From assembly GCA_016182965.1 (NCBI GenBank), contig JACPFM010000207.1, positions 1 to 47,718 of the forward strand: 47,718 bases of DNA, written 5' to 3'. The DNA is from Deltaproteobacteria bacterium (GTDB lineage: Bacteria > Myxococcota_A > Polyangia > Polyangiales > JADJMO01). How positions within the stretch are numbered: the stretch's first letter is position 1; each line of letters begins with the position of its first letter. Made by a program: the position numbers and the translations under genes. Shown in pieces: positions 1-10,000 of the stretch. The notes below the pieces were generated by a model that made no database searches, was not told where the DNA came from, and was given only the letters and a program-made list of their open reading frames with translations.

Positions 1-103
1 CGGCGCCCGTGGTCGACGGGTGACCGGCGCCGGGGGTCGACGGGTGACCGGCGCCCGGGGTCGACGGGTGACCGGCGCCGGGGGTCGACGGGTGACCGGC
101 GCC
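1..103. repeat. 24-bp tandem repeat, just over four copies
   Basis: Four consecutive 24-bp units start at 1, 25, 49 and 73, and a fifth partial unit ends near 103. The units differ only at one or two bases in the GC run after the first seven bases. The period is a multiple of three, so on the minus strand it encodes an octapeptide repeat (G-A-G-H-P-S-T-P) inside the partial gene described separately. The left edge of the window cuts the array, so its full copy number is unknown. Confidence 0.9.
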
Positions 104-175
104 GGAAACCGAGCGATCCCCGGTCGTTGTGCGCAGCTGCTCGATGATGCGACGTCGTGTGTCGGAGCCGAGCAT
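1..175 (-). CDS. 5' end of an unrecognised gene with an octapeptide repeat, cut by the window edge
   Basis: An ATG at 173-175 (minus strand) overlaps the TGA of the upstream LuxR-type gene as ATGA, and the frame stays open to the window edge (58 codons). The visible N-terminus has a charged stretch with RRRIIEQL in its first 15 residues, then at least four copies of GAGHPSTP from the 24-bp DNA repeat. The Pro/Thr/Ser/Gly composition suggests a flexible linker. The stop-start overlap implies translational coupling with the regulator. I do not recognise the family, since the functional part lies outside the window. The opposite-strand frame over the same bases is also open but has no comparable coupling and is probably its shadow. 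Confidence 0.55.
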   Translation of the reverse strand, partial: MLGSDTRRRIIEQLRTTTGDRSVSGAGHPSTPGAGHPSTPGAGHPSTPGAGHPSTTGA

Positions 176-591
176 CATGCGACCTCCCCCATGTCGTCGA
201 ACACGACCTTCGCGGCCAGCGCGTGGCGCGACCGCAGGTTGAGCTTGGCGAGCACGCGCGCCACCTGGTTGGCCACGGTGCGCGGCGAGGTGCCGCGCCG
301 GGCGGCGATGGCGGCGTTGCATAGCCCCCGCGCGGCGAGCCGCGCCACCGAAGCCTCGCCGCGGGACAGCGCCTCCTCGGTGAGCAGGCCGTCGGCGAGG
401 ACGACCCAGTAGGTACGACCGTCGATCACCACCTCGTGCAGACGCGCGCTCGGCTTGGCCACGGGCTCGCCTATACGCAATCGCCGCGCCGACTCCGATC
501 CACGCGGGAGAACCGGAAGATCGCGGACGCGCCCGCGGACTCGCGCAGCGGGCTGCGCACCGGGCGTGCACGGGCGTGCGCGTGACTGCAT
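175..591 (-). CDS. LuxR-type HTH transcriptional regulator (short, no receiver domain)
   Basis: The product has 138 residues. A C-terminal LuxR-family helix-turn-helix spans about 70-128: LTEEALSRGEASVARLAARG, then NAAIAARRGTSPRTVANQV and LAKLNLRSRHALAAK, the usual acidic-start/recognition-helix pattern. Residues about 48-66 (HEVVIDGRTYWVVL) form a short strand-rich lead-in. There is no room for a receiver or autoinducer domain, so it is an orphan short regulator; the signal it senses cannot be read here. The first ~45 residues are Arg/Pro-rich, so a downstream start is possible. Its stop overlaps the start of the octapeptide-repeat gene (ATGA), so the two are probably co-transcribed. The kinase gene at 658 is divergent, with 66 bp between. 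Confidence 0.75.
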   Translation of the reverse strand: MQSRARPCTPGAQPAARVRGRVRDLPVLPRGSESARRLRIGEPVAKPSARLHEVVIDGRTYWVVLADGLLTEEALSRGEASVARLAARGLCNAAIAARRGTSPRTVANQVARVLAKLNLRSRHALAAKVVFDDMGEVA

Positions 592-657
592 AGCGACCTG
601 CGCGGTCCGGCGGGCCGGATCCTGGTACGCTCGGACGCGTCACCGGAGGCTGTCTCG

Positions 658-2334
658 ATGGACGAAGTGGACCTGGCTCCGGCGCGTTCGCCGGCGCCGA
701 GCACGCTGGACGACGCACCGCTGCTCGCGAGGCGGCTCGCCGCGTTCGGGTGGGCGAGCGGCATCGTGCAGGGCATCAGCCTGCTCTCGGTCTTCCCGTT
801 CGAGCTCGCCGCGCGGGGTCCGCGCCTGCTCCTCGATCCGGCCGTCCTCTTGACCGTCGTCGCGCTCGCCGGGTGCGTGGTGCTCGTGTTCGCCGGGCGC
901 CTCGCCGGGGGCAGCGCCGCGAGGCTGCGGACGATCGAAGCGACGGTGGTCGTCGGGCAGGCTTTGGCGTTCAGCCCCATCACCTACGTCGGCGAGTCGT
1001 TCGCCTACCGCGAGTTCGCGAGGTCGCTCGGCGAGTCCCCGACCCTCGGGGTGTTGCTCCGGCACTACGGATCGTTGACGACAGTGATGTCGTTCAGCGT
1101 CATGCTGGCGCTGCGCGCCGCCCTGGTCCCGAGCTCGCCGCGCCGCACCCTCGCGCTGACCAGCGCCGCAGGCGTGTTCACGGTCGCGGTCGCCGGGTTC
1201 GGGCTATACCCCCGGATCTACCCGCTCACCTCCACGCAGCGCATGGAGGTCGGGGTGATGGCCGCCTTCTGGACGGTGCTGGGGACGGCGTGCTGCGTGG
1301 TGATCTCGGCGGTGGTGTACCGGTTGGAGCGTGACGTCCGCCGCGCGCGAGAGCTCGGCCAGTACGTCCTCGAGGAGAAGCTCGGCGAGGGCGGCATGGG
1401 CGTCGTGTACCGCGCACGCCACGCGCTGCTGAAACGACCGGTGGCCATCAAGTTCCTCGCCTCGTCGCGCGCGGGCGAGCACGGCATCGCGCGCTTCGAG
1501 CGCGAGGTGCAGATCACCGCGCGGCTCGCGCACCCGAGCACGATCACCATCTACGACTACGGTCGCACCCCCGAGGGGGACTTCTTCTACGCGATGGAGC
1601 TGCTCGACGGGATGGACCTCGCGACGCTCGTCGAGCGGCACGGTCCGCAGCCGCCGGCGCGGGTCGCGCGGGTCCTCGAGGCGATCTGTCGCTCGCTCGC
1701 CGAGGCGCACGAGCAGGACCTCGTGCACCGCGACATCAAGCCGGCGAACGTGTTCCTGTGCCGCGAGCTCGGCGGGCAGCCGGACTTCGTGAAGGTGCTC
1801 GACTTCGGCCTGGTCCGCGAGACCCGCGACGATCGCCCCGAGGTCACGCGCGAGGGCATGCTCACCGGGACGCCGATGTACATGGCGCCCGAGATCTTGA
1901 TCTCGAGCGAGCGCACGAGCGCGCGCAGCGATCTCTATGCGGTCGGCGCGGTCGGCTACGCGCTGCTGGCCGGGCGAGAGCTGTTCGACGCGAAGTCGGT
2001 GGTCGAGGTGCTCGCCGCGCAGCTCCACGAGCAGCCCGCGCCGCCCTCGAAGCGCCTCGGGCGAGCGCTCCCCGCCGAGCTCGAGCAGTTGGTGCTGCAG
2101 TGTCTCGAGAAGGATCCGGCGCGGCGACCGACGAGCGCGCGCGCGATGGCCGATCGGCTCTCCGCGCTCGATTTTCCCGAGAAATGGGCCGAAGACGAGG
2201 CGCGCGCGTGGTGGTCGAGGCAAGGCGCCCCGGCCGCTTCGGCGAAGGGCGAGGTCGACCCGAACGCACCCACGGTCGCGGTCGCGTCGGGCTTCGATGC
2301 CACCTTGCCGGAGCCCCGCGCCGCAGTGCGTTAG
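658..2334 (+). CDS. Membrane-anchored Ser/Thr protein kinase, N-terminal membrane domain
   Basis: The product has 558 residues. About six hydrophobic segments fill residues 28-222 (roughly 28-50, 58-80, 92-110, 132-155, 164-184 and 198-222), followed by a complete eukaryotic-type kinase domain at about 236-503. The kinase elements are intact: glycine loop GEGGMG (243-248), VAIK lysine 265, HRDIKPAN (357-364) with catalytic Asp359, DFG (382-384) and APE (410-412), so an active cytoplasmic kinase is expected. The tail 504-558 is acidic and low in complexity. Having the membrane block before the kinase reverses the common PknB-type order and suggests a membrane-sensing input; the ligand is unknown. 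GGAGG at 645-649 lies 8 bp before the ATG. A DAHP synthase gene follows after 13 bp, so an operon is likely. Confidence 0.93.
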   Translation: MDEVDLAPARSPAPSTLDDAPLLARRLAAFGWASGIVQGISLLSVFPFELAARGPRLLLDPAVLLTVVALAGCVVLVFAGRLAGGSAARLRTIEATVVVGQALAFSPITYVGESFAYREFARSLGESPTLGVLLRHYGSLTTVMSFSVMLALRAALVPSSPRRTLALTSAAGVFTVAVAGFGLYPRIYPLTSTQRMEVGVMAAFWTVLGTACCVVISAVVYRLERDVRRARELGQYVLEEKLGEGGMGVVYRARHALLKRPVAIKFLASSRAGEHGIARFEREVQITARLAHPSTITIYDYGRTPEGDFFYAMELLDGMDLATLVERHGPQPPARVARVLEAICRSLAEAHEQDLVHRDIKPANVFLCRELGGQPDFVKVLDFGLVRETRDDRPEVTREGMLTGTPMYMAPEILISSERTSARSDLYAVGAVGYALLAGRELFDAKSVVEVLAAQLHEQPAPPSKRLGRALPAELEQLVLQCLEKDPARRPTSARAMADRLSALDFPEKWAEDEARAWWSRQGAPAASAKGEVDPNAPTVAVASGFDATLPEPRAAVR

Positions 2335-2347
2335 ACTGTGACGCTCC

Positions 2348-3451
<1,104 letters not shown>

Positions 3452-3541
3452 AGCTCTCCACCGGTGCAACGCGCACGGAGAATGTCACCACGACCGGCGT
3501 CGTGCGCGCCGAGACTGACTGCATCATTCAGATTCGTGCGA

Positions 3542-3560
3542 GGGCGCCGAAACGGCGCTC
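3542..3560. terminator. Short hairpin between convergent genes, possible terminator
   Basis: GGGCGCCG (3542-3549) pairs with CGGCGCTC (3553-3560) across an AAA loop: eight pairs including one G-T. It lies between the end of the DAHP synthase gene and the end of the convergent membrane-protein gene. There is no T tract, so termination is inferred only from position. The rest of 3452-3605 shows no gene. Confidence 0.35.
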
Positions 3561-3605
3561 CCCATTGGCAATGGCTGCCCCGAACATCGAAGACCATCTG
3601 AATAT

Positions 3606-4019
3606 TCAAATGGGTCGTCGCTGGAGTAATGAACGCTTTAACTCATCGAATCGTTCCAGGCGCGCCGGGATGGTGATCATCTGTCCGTCCCGATCGCGCA
3701 CCACAAGGCCGTGCCTTGATGGTGCAACCTCCTCAATGTTGCTCCACTTGAGTTCAATCTGTGTGTCGCCGACCGTCTCGACGACGCTACGGTCGGATAC
3801 GCGGAGTGAATAGCGGCGGCCAACGAGTAGCCATCGAGCGAACTCGAATAGAAGTCCGACCCAAATCGCACATCCGGCAGCGGTGACCAGCAACGCTTCG
3901 CGCCTGAACGAAAGCGGCGCAAAGCGCACCGCGGCAGCCCCGGCAATGATGGCGACCGTCGCCCCCACGATGTGCCGGCTCCGCGCAGGTCGCAACAGAC
4001 GGTAAAGGCCATGAGTCAT
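3606..4019 (-). CDS. Small membrane protein with PH-like domain; candidate immunity protein for the RHS tip
   Basis: The product has 137 residues. Two hydrophobic helices lie at about 17-33 (HIVGATVAIIAGAAAV) and 42-64 (ALLVTAAGCAIWVGLLFEF). A soluble beta-rich part follows at 66-137 (RYSLRVSDRSVV, then IELKWSNIEEV, HGLVVRDRDGQMITIPARL, DELKRSLLQ), resembling the bacterial PH / YcxB-like fold that sits after two helices in small membrane proteins. The ATG overlaps the RHS stop as ATGA, so translation is coupled. GC is clearly below that of the flanking genes (individual 60-base rows 43-70%, mostly 55-63%), suggesting acquisition together with the RHS tip. Position, size and base composition fit a cognate immunity protein acting in the inner membrane; this is inference. 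An unrelated bPH-domain protein is the alternative. Confidence 0.72.
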   Translation of the reverse strand: MTHGLYRLLRPARSRHIVGATVAIIAGAAAVRFAPLSFRREALLVTAAGCAIWVGLLFEFARWLLVGRRYSLRVSDRSVVETVGDTQIELKWSNIEEVAPSRHGLVVRDRDGQMITIPARLERFDELKRSLLQRRPI

Positions 4020-7000
4020 TCAGAATCCGGTCCGATGGAAAACGCGCAGCCCGTCTTGCCGGTAGCGGTCTGAAGTCGGCCAATCGCGTAGCCACTGATC
4101 AAACCCACGAACGGCGACTTCGTGATCCACGTTTCGGGGACCGCAAAGAACGGCGCCGTCGCACCGCCGAGTCCAGCACCGATTGCCGCCGCGATACCAA
4201 TCTGTTTCAGGTCGAACACCTCGCCGAGCGGGCGACCGCGATCGACCCCGATTTCACGACCAACCTCAAACAATGCACCGGTGATTGCGCCAAGAGCGAT
4301 CTGCGGTAAGAGGGTGAGCGTGACGACCTCGGCGCCCATTCCTTTGAAGTCGACGAGGTTCACGGGATCATTGTGTGCGTATGCAACCAAGTTCGAACCA
4401 TCCGAGAAGCCAGAAGGATCCTTTGCCGTCCACCTCCCCAGCTGACCGTCGTAGTCCCGCGCGCCGAACCTCACGAGCTTCGTGTCGCGGTCGTACAACC
4501 CGCCCGCGAACCCGAACGGCAGCTCGCTCCATCCGCTCGTAGGCGTGTCGTTCGTCACGTTCCCGAACTCGTCGTAGTCGATCCGCTTCACGATCTGCCC
4601 GGTGGTCGCGGCTACCACTAGCCGCACGCTCCCGAGATGATCGGTCACGATGCGGTAGCGCTGCTTCACTCCGCCGACGTCGCGCACCGCGTACTCCGGC
4701 ACGTTGGGGTGACGGCCGTACACGAACGCCGTCGTCTGCCCGGTCGCGACGTCGACCTCGCCCACGACACGCAGCAGGCCGTCCCACACCCACTGCTTCG
4801 TCAGCACGCCATCGACCTTCTTCCCGACGCGGCGGCCGAGCGGATCGACGAGGTAGTCGATCGCCTTGCCGCCCGGGAGCTCCACGCGCAGCAGACTGCC
4901 ACGCGCATTCCAGGCGTAGCGCGTGGTGCCGGTCGCGTCGGTCTTCGTCTTGACCTCGCCGGTGGCGAAGTAAGTGTAGCTCGCGCCGTCGTACGAGGTG
5001 AGGCGGTCCTGATCGTCGTAGAGGCCGCTCTCGGTCTTGGCGACGGTCGCCCCGTCGGTCGCGTAGATCTTCTTCGCGGTGCGGTTGCCGTTGCCGGGAA
5101 CACCGTGGTCGTAGAGGTACTCCACCTTCAGCGAGACCGCGCCGCTCGGCGTGCCCTCGTATACGCGCGAGAGCCGGCCTGCACTGTCGTACTCGTATTT
5201 GAAGCGCCTGGTCTCCTCGCCTCCGCCGACCTTGCCGATCGTCTCGTCACGGATGACGATGCGCCCGAGCTTGTCGCGCGGCGAACCGCCCGTCGGCTCG
5301 TAATCGATGGTGAGCAGGCCGACGCTGCCGGCCTTCGCCGACTGCTTCCGAAGCTCGCCGAAGCCATTGTGGTCGAACGTCTCGGTCACGACGCCGAGGC
5401 TCGTGCTCGCGAGCAAGGTGGTGCCCGGCCGATACGTCCGGACCATGTCCCCGATCGTCGTGGGCAGGCCGTCGGCGTCGTAGAGGAAGGAGGTGGTCGC
5501 GCCCGCCGCGCTCAGCGCTGAAAGACGGAACAGCGCGTCGTAGTCGCGGCGCACCTCGAGGGCGGTGGCGGTCGGGCTCCAGGTGCTGCCGCTCCACGTG
5601 CTCCTCGTCAGGAGCTCCCCGTCGTACTCGAACGCGAGCGACGCCGAGGGCGCGCCGAGCGGCCACTCGAGCTTGGAGAGCATGCGCGTCGCCGGATCGT
5701 ACGTGGCCTTGAAGCTCGTGTCCGCGGACAGGCCGTCGAGCACGGACTCGGGCCGACCGAACGCGTCGTATCCGAGCTGGAGCTGCAGCGCATCGCCCGC
5801 CAGGGGATCCGCGAAGAGGACCTTCTCGAGGCCGGCTTCGGCGTTCCAGCGGTAACTCAGCGAAGGTCCTGTGCTGCCTGCGGTGCTCGAAGGCGGCGGC
5901 GGGGTGTAGCTGTCGACCTGGTCGAGCGCGGTCCACGTGAACACGTGGGAGGGCCTGCCTGGCGGCATCACCGTCTGCACGTTGCCGCGCGGATCGAAGG
6001 TGGTGCCGACGACGGCGCCGCCCGGCAGCGTCTGCGACAGCACGCGACCGACACCGTCATGGGAGGTGAACCACGTCGCGAACGGCGTCGGGCTATTGGC
6101 CGAGACCGAGGAGACGACCCCGACGGCGTCGTACGTACGGGTCACGACGCGCTCGGCGGCCCCGCTCCCCTGCGCGATCGTCTCCACTCGTCCGCGCGAG
6201 TCGTAGCCGATGCGGACCTCGGCGAGCTCGCTCGTGCCGTCGACCAGCCAGCCGGGATACGAGACCTTGACGATGCGTCCCTTGTCGTCGACCGACACGA
6301 GCATCTTCCGCGGTGGCGTGGTCGCGGAGGTGACCTCATGCGTCCAAGTGCCTCCGGCGCCCTTGGTGAGTGTGCGCGTGAAGGTCCCCGACGCCACGGG
6401 GTCCTTCCCCTTGCCGTCGGCGGAGAGGAGGGTGACCTTCTCGGTCTGCTCGGTGATCTCCGACGGGCTCGCCATTGGGCTGGGCTTGATACCCATTCGT
6501 TCCAGCTTGACCACGCGGGTTTTGCCGGACGGCAGCACCACGGTCGTCGAGCCGACGGGCAGCTGCATGCCAAAGCGCGGATCCGGCAGCCGCTCGACGA
6601 ATGTCTTGGTGCCCGAGGACGTGGCGATCTCTTCGACGCCGCTGCTCGGGATCGAGATCGTCGTCTTCGCGCCGTCGGGCGCGGTGATGGTCCGGTAGTG
6701 CGTGCCGGCATCGATCGGACCGCTCTTCTGGTCGACGAAGCGATCCTCGTAGACTCTGCTGCGTCCCAGCGCGCTCGTCAGCGTCATGCGCCAACCATCG
6801 AGCAGCTGCTCGCGGAGCAGCGTGGTGGAACCGAGGCCGTGCGGCGCCGTGTCGCTCAGCAGCCGTCCGTCGGAGTCGTACGTCATGCAGTGCGCGCCCG
6901 AACCGGCGCCGCCGCAGAGAAGGCCGCCGGGAGACAGTCCGGGCTCGGCGAACATGGTGAGCAGCTCGGTGCCTGGCGCGTAGTCGAGTTGGTACTTCTC

Positions 7001-10000
7001 GAACGGAGCGCGGCGCACGCCGATCAACCGATCGCCCGAGTACTCGAGCTCGGTCACGCCCACGGTGCCGAGCGGCGCACCATCGGCTGCGAACGGCCCG
7101 ATGATTCGCGTCACGCGCCCGGACGTGGTGTCACGCAGCAGGCGCGTCTCGTTCCCGCTGGCGTCGCGAATTGCGACGAGCTTTGGCATCCCGTCGGTGC
7201 TGTAGACGAAGGTCCACTTGGTCTGGCCCGTCGTGGCGTCGAGGGTCTGCACGTGGCGACCGTCCTGGGCGACGTAGATCTCGTCGCCGTGCACCACCTG
7301 CTCTGCGCTCCAGCCGATCGGCGCGCGCAACTCGACGAGACCGGCGACCGCCGAAAGCGGGTCCGAGCCGGTCACGATGTCGCCAGCGGCCAGGAGGACG
7401 TCTCCGTCCTTGTCCTGCGTGAAGGCGAGCGCAACGACGCTCATCCACAGGTTGGCCGCGGGCGCGCCATCGCGGAAGCCTGCCTTCTTGGCAGACTGCG
7501 CGAACGCGCGAATGATGCCGTCGCGCTTGAGGGTGTAGATGGCGTTGCGGGCGAGATCGTCCAGGAGGCGCGTTCCGACGAACAACGTGCCGTGATCGTC
7601 AACGGCCAAGCGCATGTACCCCGGCATCGCCGAGTCGATGGCCGGGCTCCCCAAGGCCGGTGCGCCACCGCCCAGGCCGCCTGCGATCAAGTGCAGGAGA
7701 CCCGTGGGATCGACCTTCCGGATCTCACCGGCGCTCGCGATGTAGACCGTGCCATCGGGGGCCGCCGCCATCGATTGGATCGGGTTCTTCAGCGCCACGT
7801 CCGTGGCGAACGCGACGTCCGCGGCGGAGCCGACCGAGGCGCACGACGTCCCGGTGCAGCCGCCGGCGAACCGGTCGATGTAGTTCGCGCGCACGTCGAT
7901 GCGACGGATGCGCGTGCCTTCGGAGACGTACACGATGCCGCGATCGGCGATCATGTTGGAGCAATCGATCACCGCGTCGGTGGCGCGACCGCCGTCGCCG
8001 GATCCAGCCCCGCCGCTGCCGCCTCCTGCGAGGGGCCCCTCGCAGGTCGGGTCGTCGACGCCGTTATCGCGGAGGCGATACAGCTTGCTGCCGGCGGCGC
8101 ACACGAAGATCTCGTTGCGGGCGATCTTCGTGCCGCCAGGTGCATCGATGAGGACCTGGTTGCGGGCGACCGCCAGTGACGTGCGAAAGTCCAGGGCGGG
8201 TGCGCACGCAAGCGAGAGCTTGCGGGTCGCGCCGCCGGCATGCCGCACCACGCCGTAGTTCGAGTTGCCGTAGAGGATGCCGTCGGACGTCACGCCGAAC
8301 GACGTAAGAGCCAACGGCGTCGTGCCGAAGGAGGCGCCGAGCCCCTGCGTCCGTCTCGCGACGACCGCGGTGACATCGGTGGCGCTCGCCTCCCCGCCGC
8401 TTCCGAAGAGGATCTTCCCGTTGCTCCAGGTGTGGTGCTTGTCGATCGACCAGCCGCCCATACCGAGGCCAGCGCTGCGGAACGTGCCGAGTGTGATCTC
8501 GTAGCGCTGCTCCAGGCGGATCTCGTTGCGGGCGGGGATCGGAGTGATGAGCGGGCGTACCGTCGCGCTGGCGCCACCGCCGGCGCTGCCGCCGCTCGAG
8601 AGCAATGGCGTCGCAGAACCGGTCGCCCCGAACGTCGCCGGACCGTAATAGGTCGGCTTGTACACGTACGCGAGCCGCACCTTTGCGCGTTGGGGGCCCT
8701 GCGTGGGATAGCCGGCGCTCGTCTTGCCGTCCCAGTAGATCGGCACCGCCTTCTTCTTGTAGGCCTCGGCGCCGCTGATCGAGATCTTCGGCAGCTTCAC
8801 GTCCAGGACGTGTACCTGCACTTCTACGCGGAGGAGCTTGTCGACGCCCTCTTCGGAGTCCGGTGCGATCGGGATCAGCGTCGAGTAGGGGACCCGGTAT
8901 CCGTCGGCGCGATCGCTGCGATAGACGAGGCTGAACGGCGCGCCGTTGAGCGGGATGCTCTCGCCGAGCACCGCGTTCTCGCACTCGATGACCGAACCCC
9001 GCGCGCAGCGCGGCCTGCCCTCGACTGCCACGAGTGGCTGCCTGGCCGCTGGGAAGCCGGGCTTGGTGGGCCAGAGCTGACCCATGTTCGAGTCGTAGCT
9101 CGAGAAGTGCGACACCGGCACGCGCCACACCTCCGCGCCGGGCTCGAAGATCGGCTTGGATGCGGCCGGAGGTTTGGTGGTCATCATCCGACCGAGCGTG
9201 TGGAGCTCCTCGGTGTAGATGCCGAGCCCGGCGAGCTTGCCGGCGTCGTCCTCTCCGCCTCCGTCGGCATCCACGCGCGCGAGGCCCGCGCTGTCGACGC
9301 CCAGCAGCTTGATCACGCGCCCCGTCGTCGACGCGCCCCAGAGCTTGGCGTCCTCGTCGAGGCTGCCCGTCGGCACGAAGGAGCCCACCGGGAACCGCGG
9401 CATCTTCGACCTGCAAGTGCCGCTCGTGCACGTGCCGTCGACGGCGCTGCAATCGAGGTCCTTCGTGCACTGGATGACGCGCCGGTCCTCGATGAAGTTG
9501 TGGACGTAGTAGACGGGTGTGCGACATGGGAAGTCGGAGCCGCCGCAGACGCCTGCCGTGAGATCGATCCTGTCGCTCTCGTGCCCCGCCACGGTGAACG
9601 AGACCGCGTACGTGTACGCGCTCTGCGGGTTCAGCGCGGCCGGCATGCTCTCGAGCCCCAACGGACCGCTCGACCGCTCCGTGATCGAGATGCACATGTC
9701 GTCAAGCGCCGTCGAGCCGGCGCTCGCCGAGAGCCCACTTGGCAGGTACATCGCACCACGGCGATTGCCATCCTTATCCTTGACGAGGTCGCCATAGACG
9801 AACTGCGCGCCGGCACCTCGAGTCCAGAAGCGGCAGCCGGCCGTATGGATCGGGATCACATCCCCAGGAAAGGCGTAGCCGCCGATCGGGACGTCGACGA
9901 TTCGGCTGACCGGCAGGAGGCCCGAGGCCGTCACCTCGTAGGCGAGCTGCCCGCCGCCGCGGACGACCAGATCGAAGACCCCATCAGGTCGCGTGAAAGT

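Noticed and set aside
1..103. CRISPR array
   Set aside because: Units are 24 bp directly head-to-tail with no unique spacers.
20..412. Plus-strand frame with VTGAGGRR repeats
   Set aside because: It runs opposite the LuxR-type gene and the coupled repeat gene; no ribosome-binding site or domain.
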